From: Macrothele yani
Lineage: Eukaryota; Arthropoda; Arachnida; Araneae; Macrothelidae
Length of the DNA: 64,000 bases
Reading direction: 5' to 3'
NCBI GenBank assembly: GCA_039090855.1
Contig: CM077023.1
Coordinates: 77,847,127 to 77,911,126 of the forward strand
The position numbers and the translations under genes are program-made. The notes under the pieces were generated by a model that saw only the letters and a list, made by a program, of their open reading frames with translations, was not told the origin of the DNA and did not search any database. The first letter of the stretch is position 1; the number at the start of each line of letters is the position of its first letter. Below are positions 1-10,899 of the stretch, piece after piece.

Positions 1-294
1 TAGCATGACCAACCAAAACTTATTTCAAAATTCCCCGATATTTCCTGATACTTAACAATGCTTGTTATTTCACATTCACAATAGAGTGCAAAGCCCAATG
101 CAAAACAAAATTATTTTTATCGTAATACAGCAATATTTGCACAGACTGGTACATTTTACTTTTTCAGGTAGAAAATAATACAAAATGTTAGTGGAGTCTA
201 TTTTCATTTTTGGAAAAACTTTTCTATGATGGCTTTCTAGCAAATCGGATACTAGTTTGCTTAGGGGTACTAAGTGACTGGTTCCCTTTCAGTG
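1..294. other. AT-rich sequence without a recognisable gene
   Basis: I see no coding or RNA feature here. The first 60 bases contain degenerate TTCCCCGA/TTTCCTGA motifs resembling the subterminal repeats of the hAT elements found later in the window, so the edge may be a decayed transposon end. Confidence 0.4.
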
Positions 295-735
295 GTGTAC
301 AAAACCTTTCTTTGTGGGTACAAAACCATACGAAACTCATGTTACACTCTGGCGATGCTCATTTTCGATTTTAGAAAAATCGCATGACAAATACATACTG
401 GAGAGCCACCAAGAAGGGCTGAAAAGAACCACCTCCTATGGAGTACAACATTTTCTTTTGGGTGTATAAAATTAGTACAATACTTTGGCAGTGTTTACCT
501 TTGATTTAGAAAAGTGGCATTTCAAGTACTTGTTGGAGAGCAACTAAGGAGAGCCAAAAAGAGCTACTTCTGGCGGTCACACAATTTTCTTTTGTGTGTA
601 CCAAACTAGTGCAACACTCTGGCAGAGTTGCTACTAAGGGGATTCGAAAAGAACCATTCCTAGTGGTGTACAAATGTAGTAAACACTTTGGCAGTGTTTA
701 TTTTGATTTGGGGAGATCAAACAAATCTTTACCAT
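295..735. repeat. Minisatellite array A, units of about 132-136 bp
   Basis: Degenerate tandem repeats. The anchor word CTTTGGCAGTG (or CTCTGGCGATG) recurs near 344, 480, 612 and 676, so the period is about 132-136 bp with one short unit. Each unit also carries GTGTACAAAA, TTTTCTTTTG and a GGAGAGCCAC-type word. The apparent 61-codon ORF inside (594-779) follows the repeat phase and is not a convincing gene. A related array lies at 2275-2580. Confidence 0.7.
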
Positions 736-2274
736 CAAAAAATGATATATATATACAGGTCCGCCACACTCGGCGATAAAATAAGGAAAAACGTGGGGTG
801 TGACATGCGACACTATTTACAAATGAATGGGGTCTTGCCAGCCAAGAAATTATAGACATTATTAAAACCACAGTACAAATTCAAGCATAGTTCACAAGGT
901 TCGCATAAATAGACAAACGTCAAAGACCAGTGATTCGTGTGCAGTAAAACAGCCGAACTAATGCAGAAAGACAAAGAATGCAAACAATATGCAAAACATT
1001 CTAAAATTATAAACACAATGCAAAGAGAACAGGGTCACTGTGCACAAATAAGAAAACAGTGGATAGGGCATGTTGCACATTTTACACAAGTTATAAATAA
1101 AAATACAGTCTGCGAACACTACGAAAAAGAGGTTTCGCACAGATCACTAGACACACTTAAATTAACAGATGACCATGACCGATAAAGTATGCACATGATG
1201 TAGAAATACACACTGTGTATACTAAAAGGAAAGAGATAGCAAAGCACAGTGCAAACAAAACTTAAATACAATGCAAAACAAAGTCACGGTACACATTAAT
1301 GAAAGATTTACCATCTAGCAGCATGGCAAATCACAAAACTTAAGGGAGAACAACAGGTGCTCTCCACCTACTATGCGAAACAATAAAATAATACGAAATC
1401 ATGCAATATACGTACACATACAGGGGCAGTGCTTCTAGAACACACAAAAAAAGAATGGTAATGGAAGTATTGGAAATTTAAGGATAAAATTCTAGTAGCA
1501 CACTTTCACACTGCACAGTAAAGGCGAAAAACAGAGAGATACCAATGAAAAGAGACGGTAAATGCACATACAAAAATGCAGAACAATTGCAAGTAAAAAA
1601 AAAAAAAAAAAATAATAAAAAAAAAAAAATCAGGTCACCCGAACACAGATAACTCAAGAAAACGACATACAGGCAATGGTGCAAAAACAGAAGCATGTGC
1701 CGCCATGTACCCATATTCTAACCGGTTCGAACGTACCAGTAGAAAATAGAATTTCACAAGAGACCGTCTTGATCTTGCATCAGAAAGTGAACTTGCACAG
1801 GAACACCAATATAATAAAGACATATGTACTGGGTATTTACAGGCAGAGTAGTACAAAAGCGGGAGTACACGCAGAGTAAGTACAAGAGACAAGTCTGCCA
1901 ATCAGGCAGGCATAGTGTAAAACACATATTAGCACAGGGCTGAACTCTAGGTGATTCACAAAATGGCATGATCAAACACAAGGGATACATCCAAGAAAAA
2001 AAGAATACTCAATTTAAAGGGTAAGGGCCCTACCTCGGTAGGGAAGACAACACATGACATTATAGCAAAACATTTGGGGATGAGCACCAGGAGAACTCAC
2101 AATGTCACTAAAGACATTGTCGAGTGAAATCCACCAAAGGAAATGACCCGGCAATTCACACTAGATAGATTTTGGAATCAGAGAACGAAACTACCCGGCA
2201 TCCTGAGACCAGGTTGACTGGAAAGCTGCAAGAGAGCACGAGGTGGTTGCTGCAGAATATTCAAGATTGAGACG
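736..2274. other. A-rich intergenic or intronic sequence
   Basis: No gene or transposon protein is recognisable on either strand. A nearly pure A tract spans about 1595-1629. Words such as ATACAATGCAAAACA recur near 1011 and 1264, suggesting an old degenerate repeat with a period near 250 bp. The short ORFs overlap each other on both strands and have no domain-like composition. Confidence 0.4.
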
Positions 2275-2580
2275 AGCACGTTGATTTGGGGGAAAGTGGC
2301 ACTCCAAGTGCATGCTGGAGATCTACTAAGGACAGCCAAAAAGAACCACTTCTGGTGGAGTACAAAATTTTCTTTTGGGTGTATAGAACTGTACAAAACC
2401 AGTACAACATTCTGGAAAAGTGGCATTCCAAATACATGCTGGAGTGCCACTAAGGAGAACCAAAAATACTGCTTCCGATGGTGTACAAAATTTTCTTTTG
2501 GGTGTACAAAACTAGTACAAAACTTTGGCAGAATTCATTTTTAATTTTGAAAAAGTTACACTCCAAGTACATGTATCTGG
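2275..2580. repeat. Minisatellite array B, related to array A
   Basis: Two to three units sharing words with the 295-735 array: AAGTGGCACTCCAAG-like words near 2295, 2419 and 2552, GTGTACAAAATTTTCTTTTG, and ACTTTGGCAG. The spacing is about 125-133 bp. The 1.5 kb separating the arrays lacks clear units, so this is either one array broken up by decay or insertion, or two separate seedings. Confidence 0.65.
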
Positions 2581-2609
2581 CATATATGGCAATATAATTT
2601 TCAAGCACT

Positions 2610-2940
2610 GATAGATACTATTCAATCATCATACATAATGCAAACATTTGGTTAGTGCAGCTCTTACCAAGCTCAAAACCACTCTGTACATCCTACACCT
2701 ATGTTGTAAAGCCTAATACCAAATCAATTGCCTTTTCGAATAGTTTCCCTGGCACACTCAGCAGGCTGATATCACGATAGTCCTTACACTCAGTGTCTGA
2801 TCACCATTACCCTTAGGCAACAACAATGCTAGCATTCCTATAATGCTGAGCAACAACTCCCAACGTAACTGATGAATTGCAGTTAAACAATCAAGGACAA
2901 AATTATTACCTTATTTCAACATCTTAGCTGTTATAATATG
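2610..2940 (-). pseudogene. Decayed LINE reverse-transcriptase fragment (family of the 31.6-35.2 kb element)
   Basis: The plus-strand text tracks that of 32780-33115 closely, for example TTTCCCTGGCACACTCAG and the AATGCAAA...GGTTAGTGCAG stretch. It is therefore an old minus-strand fragment of the same non-LTR retrotransposon. It covers the N-terminal part of the reverse transcriptase (the YRGISLLSVPGKVF and GFMPGKGCTNQIF regions of the better copy). Indels and substitutions destroy the frame and no long ORF survives. Both ends are truncated. Confidence 0.8.
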
Positions 2941-3239
2941 TGCGCGTTACAGTATCTTCTTCAAAAAGTAAGATGCTGTAACTTATTTATATCCTACAAA
3001 ATTAGTTCTAAGTCATCAGTACAAGCATTATTAGAAACACCTATTTAAATATCTGATGCTAAATAACTATCTTCAAACAGTTTCCCTTCACAAATAAAAC
3101 AAGAAAGATTACACTGAATTCATGGCTGTAATGAACACATCTTTTAAATAAAACACCGTATTTACCAGGGGCAAATATTCTGGGTGTGCTGCGCACACCC
3201 ACACAGATATCGCAATTCAACCTATATTATCGATATTTT

Positions 3240-3940
3240 TTCGGATTTGTTTCTAATAAAACTCGCCAGAGTTCGTCTTAAGGCTTTTAGTGGTGGTTAA
3301 AATTAATTTCCCCACATAATGTTTTCATTAATAAGAGAAGGTTCATTCAGTAAGCATATCGCATTCGCGCTAGAATCCCAGGGTGGACTGTTTTGTGTGA
3401 GCACATCCGACAACCTTGAAGCAGCTGTGGTACAAGAGCTCCCAGACGGCGCTGCAGGTCACATTCTTATTTCCCTGTGGCCTAAAACGTACCAGCGGAA
3501 CTCTCAAGGTGTGCTACCCAAAATCAGCACTGCTCGAGTCTCACGGAGCAGCCAGTTGCTGTTGTATTGTTTTTTGTTTTTTTTTTCTTTATATGTATTT
3601 CCAGTAAGACTCGCTGAAGTTTGTCCGCTAAACTTAATTCCCTTGTTCAATATTTTCGTGAAGAGGAGAAGGTTCGTTGTTTCGTGCAGTAAACAAAACG
3701 CAGTAAATAATACTTGCAGTTGCAGGGGTGCTTTTTTAACAGCGGGCACCCAAAGTCATTAAAGCAATTGTAATTCAAAGCTTTCCAGATGGCGCTACAG
3801 GTCATGTTTTTATTTCTTCGTGGATCCAACGCAGAGGTTCAAATTCCTAGGGTGTGCATGCTTAAAAAAGCACCACTGGTCACACTTGTTTACGTTTGGA
3901 ACAGCATGGAGTCAAACACACTTCATCGTTCTGCTACAAG
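3240..3940. repeat. Two-copy diverged tandem duplication, period about 345 bp
   Basis: Paired words recur in the same order: ACTCGCCAGAGTTCGTC near 3261 and ACTCGCTGAAGTTTGTC near 3610; GAAGGTTC near 3339 and 3669; CAGACGGCGCTGCAGGTCA near 3444 and CAGATGGCGCTACAGGTCA near 3786. Both halves contain short plus-strand ORFs, including a 147-codon one, but I recognise no protein. Whether this is decayed coding sequence or a non-coding repeat is open. Confidence 0.6.
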
Positions 3941-3944
3941 TTTT

Positions 3945-5270
3945 CTATCTTTTCATCAGTGTGAATCTGTGTGTTTATGAGCACAGATACAATTCAATTT
4001 CGACATCCATATACAATTTGAATTTTGACAACCATTTAGGTTGACGATGTACTAAGTGTCCCATTTTTGCCTGAGATTTTGCAGATTGTGTAAAGCGGGT
4101 TAAAGAAAGTAAGTCTCGTGCTGTATTTAAAACATATATATATAAAGAAAACGATACCGAAAATTCGTTCATCACTTTAGTATTTATTTGCACAGGAAAT
4201 TCGTTTTTTTTTTTTAACGATGAAATGTACGTAAAGATCTTTATTACCGTAAGTTATTAGACGACAGCTAAATAAAAGAAATGCTTTTTGTATGTTCAAA
4301 ACCAATGCACAAAGTTTGCAGCTCGGGATACATAATAAAATGTTTGCGTGTTTTTTCCCATCAACAGCACACACCCAACCTAAATGGGCACGTGACGCCA
4401 CTGGTATTTACCCTAATATAACACGAGCGTTTTTTTCCTGCATTTAGTCCTCCCAAAATCATGAGCTGTCTCATATTCACATACTAGAATTTTTTTCCCA
4501 TCAGAGTCAATGTTTTAGCATACGCAGTAGTATACAACAGTCAATATTTTTATATCAGAGGGTACTGCAATTCAAAATCAAGCTTTTCAGTGGTATCACT
4601 GCCTTGCATTACACGTGCTTGCCCAGTTGTTCTCTAACACTAAACATGAAAGCGAGTGTTAGTGTACTAGAATTTTAAATGCATTATTATGGCAAGGCTG
4701 ACCACATTAAGAGAAGAGCATTTACAGTAATGCAATTATTGAAATCAATTCCTTGTAGCTGTGATGCTATTTTTTAAACTTGTTGCATTAAGATGTAAAG
4801 ATAGAAGCTATAACTGAGCTGCAGCCAGAACATACACTGTAACCGTAGCCAACGTGTATCATTGGAGAAATTCAAAGGAAGTATTAAAAAGCACAACCAT
4901 TCAACATGTTAGGCATTTCAAGGAACAAAAGAAGGCACTTTTAAAGAACTGTTGAAGATCATTTTGCACTATTTGCATGAGAAATGGATGACCAGATTCC
5001 TTATCTTAAAGGAAACATTAAGGACAAAAGCACTGGAGGAAGCATTCCAATGCAAAATTCCATGAGAGCAGTTTAAGGTCAGCATAGGATGGACTGTCAG
5101 ATTTATGCTGAGGCATGGCCTAGGATTTTGTAGAACTTCACTGGCAGAGAAGCTGCCTAACTACTTTGAAAAAAAAAAAAAAAAAAGTGAAATACCAGAG
5201 GAACATAATTCATTTTTGTCAGCAACAGAATTTGTTTAGGTGTCTCAAATAGGAAATGCTGATGAAACAC
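3945..5270. other. No recognisable feature
   Basis: AT-rich, with short overlapping ORFs on both strands that look random. No transposase, reverse transcriptase or RNA motif was recognised. Confidence 0.4.
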
Positions 5271-5273
5271 CCA

Positions 5274-5339
5274 CAGAGATGCCAACCTGAGAAAGGGGTC
5301 ATAAAAAAAATCCGAAGTTTTCAAGTAAAACTGCTTCAA
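5274..5339 (+). mobile_element. Possible hAT terminal fragment
   Basis: The word CAGAGATGCCAACC matches, with few differences, the left end of the hAT element at 48915 (CAGAGGGGCCAACC) and the inverted right end of that element. It reads as a left terminus. No partner terminus was found nearby, so it is probably an orphan or truncated end directly beside the hAT element at 5340. Confidence 0.35.
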
Positions 5340-8300
5340 CAGAGTATCATCCACAGAATTATCAAACCTGATTTCCCTGACCAAATATATAAGAAATCCC
5401 TGACCTTAAACAAATAGGTTTATTTGAGTTTTTCAATATATGTGCCATGATAATAAATAAAATTGAATTGGATAATTGAGAAACTTATATTATTTAAAAG
5501 TGTTTCCGTTTGACCTACAAAGTTTCCCAAATAACTGATTCCTTTAATTATTATGTTTTTTTATGTATCTGCCTCCACCTTCCTAATAGCCGTCCAACTC
5601 ACACCTTTTTAATTTTAAGTTTACTCTTTTTTTCATGGTTTTACATTTATTAAAGAAACACTCAAACAAACCCATACACAATATTCAGAACAGTTACTAT
5701 AAAAATATTACAGTAAGAACAGTCACTGTTTTTATATTACACACCACTTTTTTTCTTTTCCCAATCTGAAATCTTCGCCTGCAAAGCTGCTTCTTCCAAC
5801 TAGTTCCTTCCATACTTTGTCTTTTTTCCTTCAATTCCTTTATTTCATGATCAATTTTTCTTTTTTCCTTCAGTGTTCTTTCTTCTTTGTTTTGAAGAAC
5901 ACTTTTTTTCTCAAGATAATCCTGATATCTTCGTCTGGAGGCTCTTACAGAAAGAAGAAGCCTTCTATTGATGGCAATGTGTTCTACTCCTCCCACATTT
6001 TTAATGGCATCCAAAACTGTTCTCTGACAAATCAGGGATTCTTCCCGGAGATTTTCCACAAGAAGAGACTTATTGACAGAAAAACCACCTTCCACTGAAG
6101 CATTTCCATAAGAAATAATGAGACAAATTTTTATTACATCCCAAAGTACACCGAATTGTTTTTGGTTGTCAAGTAGAGCACTGTAAAATTTGTCTAATCC
6201 AATGGAATCATCATGATTGTCTAAAAATTCATCAAACTGAGACTTTAAAGCAGATGGAGCTTCTACACACAATGAAGCGTACTGTTTATTAGCTTTTTCA
6301 GCACAGTCATCTGAAATCCTGTTTGCACTAAGTAAAACTTCGAGCACAATTTCCACTCTCTTCTTGCCTAGACTTGGCTGCTGCACTATAATATTTGGGT
6401 CCAAACAAGTTACCCCACGGACAAACTTAAATTTCAGTGGGCTTTTCTCACGAAGTTTTTCAATCATACTGGTCACAAGTTTCCTAAATTCAAGCTTAAA
6501 CTCTAATTTCTGAGCACTTCACTTCTTTTAATAGCTTTTTAGCACTAAATCCAATATCAACTTTCTCAATTGAGAGAAGATTTTCACTTTTTGATACATC
6601 TAAAATTAACAGTTTTGAGACATTATCAGCTTCACTTAATTTGTCAGGCTTCAAGCTTCGTGCCATCATTTTTTTCATCAGATCCAGCAAATCAGTGTGT
6701 AAGAAAGGAATTAAAGGCTTTGGGCTCTGGAACCTTCTCAAAAAAGATCCACACTCTGAAGCTATAGTCCTAAATGCAGCCAATTTGCATTTCAACAGTG
6801 GACTTTCCATGAATTCTGCAAGAAACATGTGCTGTTTTTGCTGGCAACCGATGACTCTTTAACATATTTCTTGATATGATCATAGACAAGCAATGCCCTA
6901 GTCAAACAATTGACATTTTCTAACCACCTTACAGTGCAAAATTTCAAAGGGAAATCTTTACATCCAGTAAGTATAGTAGAATTTGCACTGGTACAAGTTA
7001 CGCAGAAAGTGATGTATATCCCATTTCACTGCCTTAAGTCCAGTTTTCATAGCTCCATTTGACCACGTGAAGAACACATACTCCAATGTCAACTAATAAT
7101 TTACCATTTGGATTTTCAGTTCTAAGTTCATCTTTCAGCTTTTGAAGAACGCTGAGATTAACGTTAGGTCCATCCATTGACACTTGTAGAATGTTATCCA
7201 AGGAGAAAGGTGCACCTTTAATGAATTTCTCTAAAAGGTCATTAGCTGTTGCCTGTCCTAAAAACACACTACTTAAGTATCTAGTGGAAACTTTTTGCAG
7301 ATTGACGTCCCAATAACGAACAAACTGATCCATTTGCCCACACTGAGCAATTTTGTTTAGTGATTCATCAAAACAAATTACAAAGTCAGTGCACTGTTTC
7401 AGATCGTCTATTAAACACTCTTTGAAATGTGGTGCCAATCCATTATCACATAAGATACTTTGCTTTTGCCTAAAGTAAATTTTGAAGCTATCGCACTGTC
7501 AGGAAACATTAACTAAAATGTTTTGTTAATATGTGTACAAGAGTTCAGAGACATTCGCTTGGACAACACTTCCATGACCCATATTATTTCCGACTTTGTT
7601 ACATTATCTTTCACTACATAAGCATTAAGGTCACTGGGCTTCACATCATCTTTCACAACATAAGTATTTGAGTCATTAGACTTAATATTTCCTAGAAGTA
7701 CTGATTCCACATTTCCTGAGCTTGTTGATGGCAAGAGTTCATTATTACAAAGAAAGTTCTTTTTCACAGAGGAAGTGAAAGAAGCAAAACTTGGCTGAGA
7801 CATTTTAGCACGGATGTTTTTCAAATTATTAGGGCTATTTCCGTGGCTGGAGACTGCCTGACGCCCCATGTTGCTGAGCTTGAAAGTTTTAGAGCACACT
7901 TTACAAAATGCTGAATTATTGTCGCCGTTCGCAGCAGCTATCCAACCAGAAAACTCAGGATTTAATTGTTCATCCAACCATTGTTCATTAAACACACAAC
8001 ACAACATTGCTGCAGTCTTAATTGCCTTTTAACAAGGTATAACTTATATCACAAATTTTCTTCTACTCCTTTGACCTAAAACAAAAAGAAATGTTAACAA
8101 GTAATGTAACACAACTTACAATAATAGGAAGGGGAAGTTAGTGACTGTCTGCAACACCAAGTGCCAGTGTGTTGGGTGATGAGGGTATCACTCCCTGACG
8201 CCAGGTTAAAACTAGTTGTAGTCTAACTGTGATTGAAATTTCCCTGACTTTTTTTTTAAATATCACTGATTTTCCCTTACTTTTACCAACATTTCAGGCA

Positions 8301-8340
8301 TTTCCCTGATTTCCCTGACTTTCCAGAATGTGGACACCCT
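5340..8340 (-). mobile_element. Decayed hAT-superfamily DNA transposon
   Basis: The right end reads, on the minus strand, CAGGGTGTCCACATTCTGG, followed by repeated TCAGGGAAAT words. The left end near 5340 (CAGAGTATCATCCACAGAAT, then TGATTTCCCTGAC) is a degraded inverted version. The flanks share TTCAAC (GCTTCAAC on the left, TATTCAAC on the right), consistent with an eroded 8-bp hAT target duplication. The interior carries a broken hAT transposase on the minus strand. Exact ends are uncertain by a few bases. Confidence 0.65.
5697..8007 (-). pseudogene. hAT transposase remnant with zinc-finger N-terminus
   Basis: Read on the minus strand, successive ORF blocks lie at 8007-7513, 7438-7034, 6828-6496 and 6476-5697. 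The first contains a BED/TTF-like zinc motif (FCKVCSKTFK followed by SSHGNS). The second has DFVICFDESLNK and DVNLQKVSTRYLSS, typical of the catalytic core of this hAT group. The last has ISYGNASVEGGFSVNKS, the hAT C-terminal dimerisation region, then a charged coiled-coil-like tail (KEKRKIDHEIKELKEKRQ). The blocks sit in different frames or are separated by stops, so it cannot make one transposase. The long last block (259 codons) is the best preserved. Domestication cannot be excluded but the frameshifts argue against it. Confidence 0.75.
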
Positions 8341-8640
8341 ATTCAACTTTCAATAAGATTTTCAGTATATCAAAAATATTTAAAATCTCAGAACTGTTTA
8401 TAACACTTTTTAATAAAATGAATAAGTTCCAAAATGTAGTGTTATTTACAAATTATATATACAATGTATATATATGAAATACATAAATAACACAGATGCT
8501 ACAAGCACTATAGAACTAAATTAGCATTATTACAACCATAAATAATACACGATCAGCCATTAAGTGCCAATCTTCAGGGGAGGATGCACCCAGCGGCTGA
8601 GCCACTGACAGGTTTCACGCGGATCTCTTAATTTAGCAAC
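8341..8640. other. No recognisable feature
   Basis: AT-rich sequence with a short TATA-rich stretch near 8455-8475. Nothing recognised. Confidence 0.35.
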
Positions 8641-8679
8641 CCCGGTCGAAACAGAAATGTCTCGCGAGTTTCGACATGC

Positions 8680-9330
8680 GAGCTTTAGAGGCAACACCTG
8701 ACATGCAAGATATTTGGCGAAAAATAAATTCCTTGCGAGCTACAGAGGCCATCATAGGTGTGACGGATGACACTCGACACTGCAAGCTATTTGGTGAAAA
8801 AGAAATTCCTTGCGAGCGCCGACATTTAAGCTATAGAGGCATCATTGGCATGTTGGGTGTTACCCAACATGCCGATATGACATTTCTTATTGTCTCGTGA
8901 GTGTTGACATACGAGCTATAGAGGCATCATCATAGGCGTGGTGGATGACACGTGAGCTATACGGCGAAAAAGAAATTTCTCGCGAGCGCCAACGTGTGAG
9001 CTATAGAGGTGTTCATAGGCATGACAGATGATACCAGGCACGCAAACTATGGGGGGGGGGGGGGGATTCCTCGTGAGTACCACAACATGCGAGCTATACA
9101 GGCGTCATCGGCATGCCGACGACATTTCTTTTTATCTATTCGGTGAAAAAGAAAGGTCTCGCGAGCCCCTACATACGAGCTATAGAGGCGTAATCAGTGT
9201 GGCGGATGACACTTGACCTATTTAGCAAAAAAATGTCTTGCGACCGCCAATATGCTAGTTATAGAGGCGGCATCAGCGTGGCAGGCAACACCTGCAATGC
9301 GAGCTATTCGGCGATTTCGTAATGTCTGGT
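8680..9330 (+). repeat. Satellite-like tandem array, about 88-bp units
   Basis: The word GAGCTATAGAGGC and variants occur near 8680, 8737, 8828, 8913, 8998, 9091, 9177 and 9256; apart from the first, intervals are 79-93 bp. Each unit also contains a GGCGAAAAAGAAAT-like word, TTGCGAGCGCC or CTCGCGAGC, and CGGATGACAC. The array is locally richer in G+C and CpG than its surroundings. One unit is interrupted by a G run of about 14 bases near 9052-9065. Short ORFs inside follow the repeat and are not genes. Confidence 0.8.
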
Positions 9331-10055
9331 GTCACCTGACTGACAGTCTAGCGGAAAGGGTTTTACGTTTGCACCAGAATTTTCACAAGCAGAAAGTCAC
9401 ATGTAATCAATGTAAAGGGTTTGCAAAAAGGCGCTGAGCTGAGCACCCTCTCGACTTTTGCGCACAGCACTCTCAAAATGGCTGTATGGGGAATCACGTG
9501 ACAAACAGCACATGAAAAGCTCCGCCTCCGTTGGCGGGGTAAGTCAGAACATCAAAGGTGTATGGGGATTACCTGTTTCGTTTTTTCGACCAAAAGACAG
9601 TAAAAAATAGAAAATTGTGTGTGTGGGCTTTTCCATAGTTTTTTAGGTGACTTCTGCAAAACCGTAAGATAGAGTGAAAATCTGTACAAACTAGAAAATT
9701 CGTAAAAGTTGGCATCACTGCACCCAAATATTTCAACATGTCTTGCAACAAGACAGTGGATAAAATGGACACTAAATTTGTTTTAGTCAAGACCACTGGG
9801 AATGAGTAACTTTGGATAACAGTGATGATAGCATTGCTACCTGATGGAGGAAAGATGCCACTGTTTACTATTTTAAAAAGAACCTTCCTAAGGAGAGGCT
9901 GTCTGTTGCAATAATGTTTGATGCAATGAAAAATGCTAGAGGACCTCTGAACTCTTACTACAATGGTTGAAATTAGTGTGGAACAGACAACCAGCCAAAA
10001 TCCACTGTTGCTAATATTCTTCATCAATGAAAAGCAACTGGTGCCAAATGAAGCT
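9331..10055. other. No clear gene; unassigned ORF on minus strand
   Basis: A 152-codon minus-strand ORF (9569-10027) is present, but its composition and the lack of any motif I recognise make it unconvincing. A short GC-rich inverted word (CCGCC...GGCGG) lies near 9525. Otherwise featureless. Confidence 0.35.
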
Positions 10056-10881
10056 CAGGGTTTCTACCAAATTTGGGAAACACAATTTCATGACAAATAA
10101 AAAATGTTTATGACCATTTTAAAAGACACGTGTATCTATGTATACCGATCCACGGCTGAGGTACAAGTACACACACATACATTAAAGAGAGTGGTGGTGC
10201 ACTGTGCCACCTCTTTTTTCTTTCTACGGAAAAAAATGAGTGCACAAGATTTCATTACACACCGAATGACCAAAGGGCATCTTACAGAAAGACAGTTGCG
10301 TTCTCATCAGACATGCCCAGAGAGCTGCTAGGATATGAGTTCTGTGCCAGCCATAGAGTTTAAAAACATATGCAGCTCATAGTTGCACTTCTTGTGACAG
10401 TCATCTGGTTAGATTTTCTGTGACATTAAAACCTTACTGTAAAAACCAAACTTGTTTAAGCACCTTCTTGGTGACCTTACTATTACCTTCCTTAACATTT
10501 ATACCTAAAAAATGTTCTGACTCCATAAGTAGCATAATTTAAATTGCTAAATTTATCTCAAAATTTTGTTAACATTATTTACCTGTATTTCTATGCTAGG
10601 ACATTTTTGCTCTCAGTTTTCTTTGAAGAGGAGGGAACAAGAGCTACCCCCCCCTTTTTTGACACTTAAATTGTTGGACAGAAACTACATCTACACCTTA
10701 TGTGGTCAGTGCATAGAGCTACTTAAGATTTTTGCCAAAAAAAAGGAACACTTACTGAAAACAAAAAGAAATTCAGGACCTCAAAGCAAAATCCATGGTT
10801 TTTTTTTACTTTCATGACCTATTATTGAATTCGGGATTTTTTTCGTGACTTTCATGATTCTCATGTTCAGTAGATACCCTG
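10056..10881. mobile_element. Non-autonomous hAT-type element (about 0.83 kb)
   Basis: Terminal inverted words are CAGGGTTTCTAC at the left and GTAGATACCCTG at the right. Both flanks show TGAAGCT, the right copy overlapping the final TG, which suggests a target-site duplication. Subterminal TTTCATGAC/GTCATGAAA-type words occur at both ends. No transposase-like protein is present inside, so it would depend on a partner element. Confidence 0.65.
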
Positions 10882-10899
10882 AAGCTTACTGTGGAAGGT

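Noticed and set aside
3319..3762. 147-codon plus-strand ORF as a gene
   Set aside because: It spans part of a tandem duplication, its second half is hydrophobic from T runs, an antisense ORF overlaps it, and no motif was recognised.
9569..10027. 152-codon minus-strand ORF
   Set aside because: No recognisable domain, splice sites or repeats; compatible with chance in this composition.
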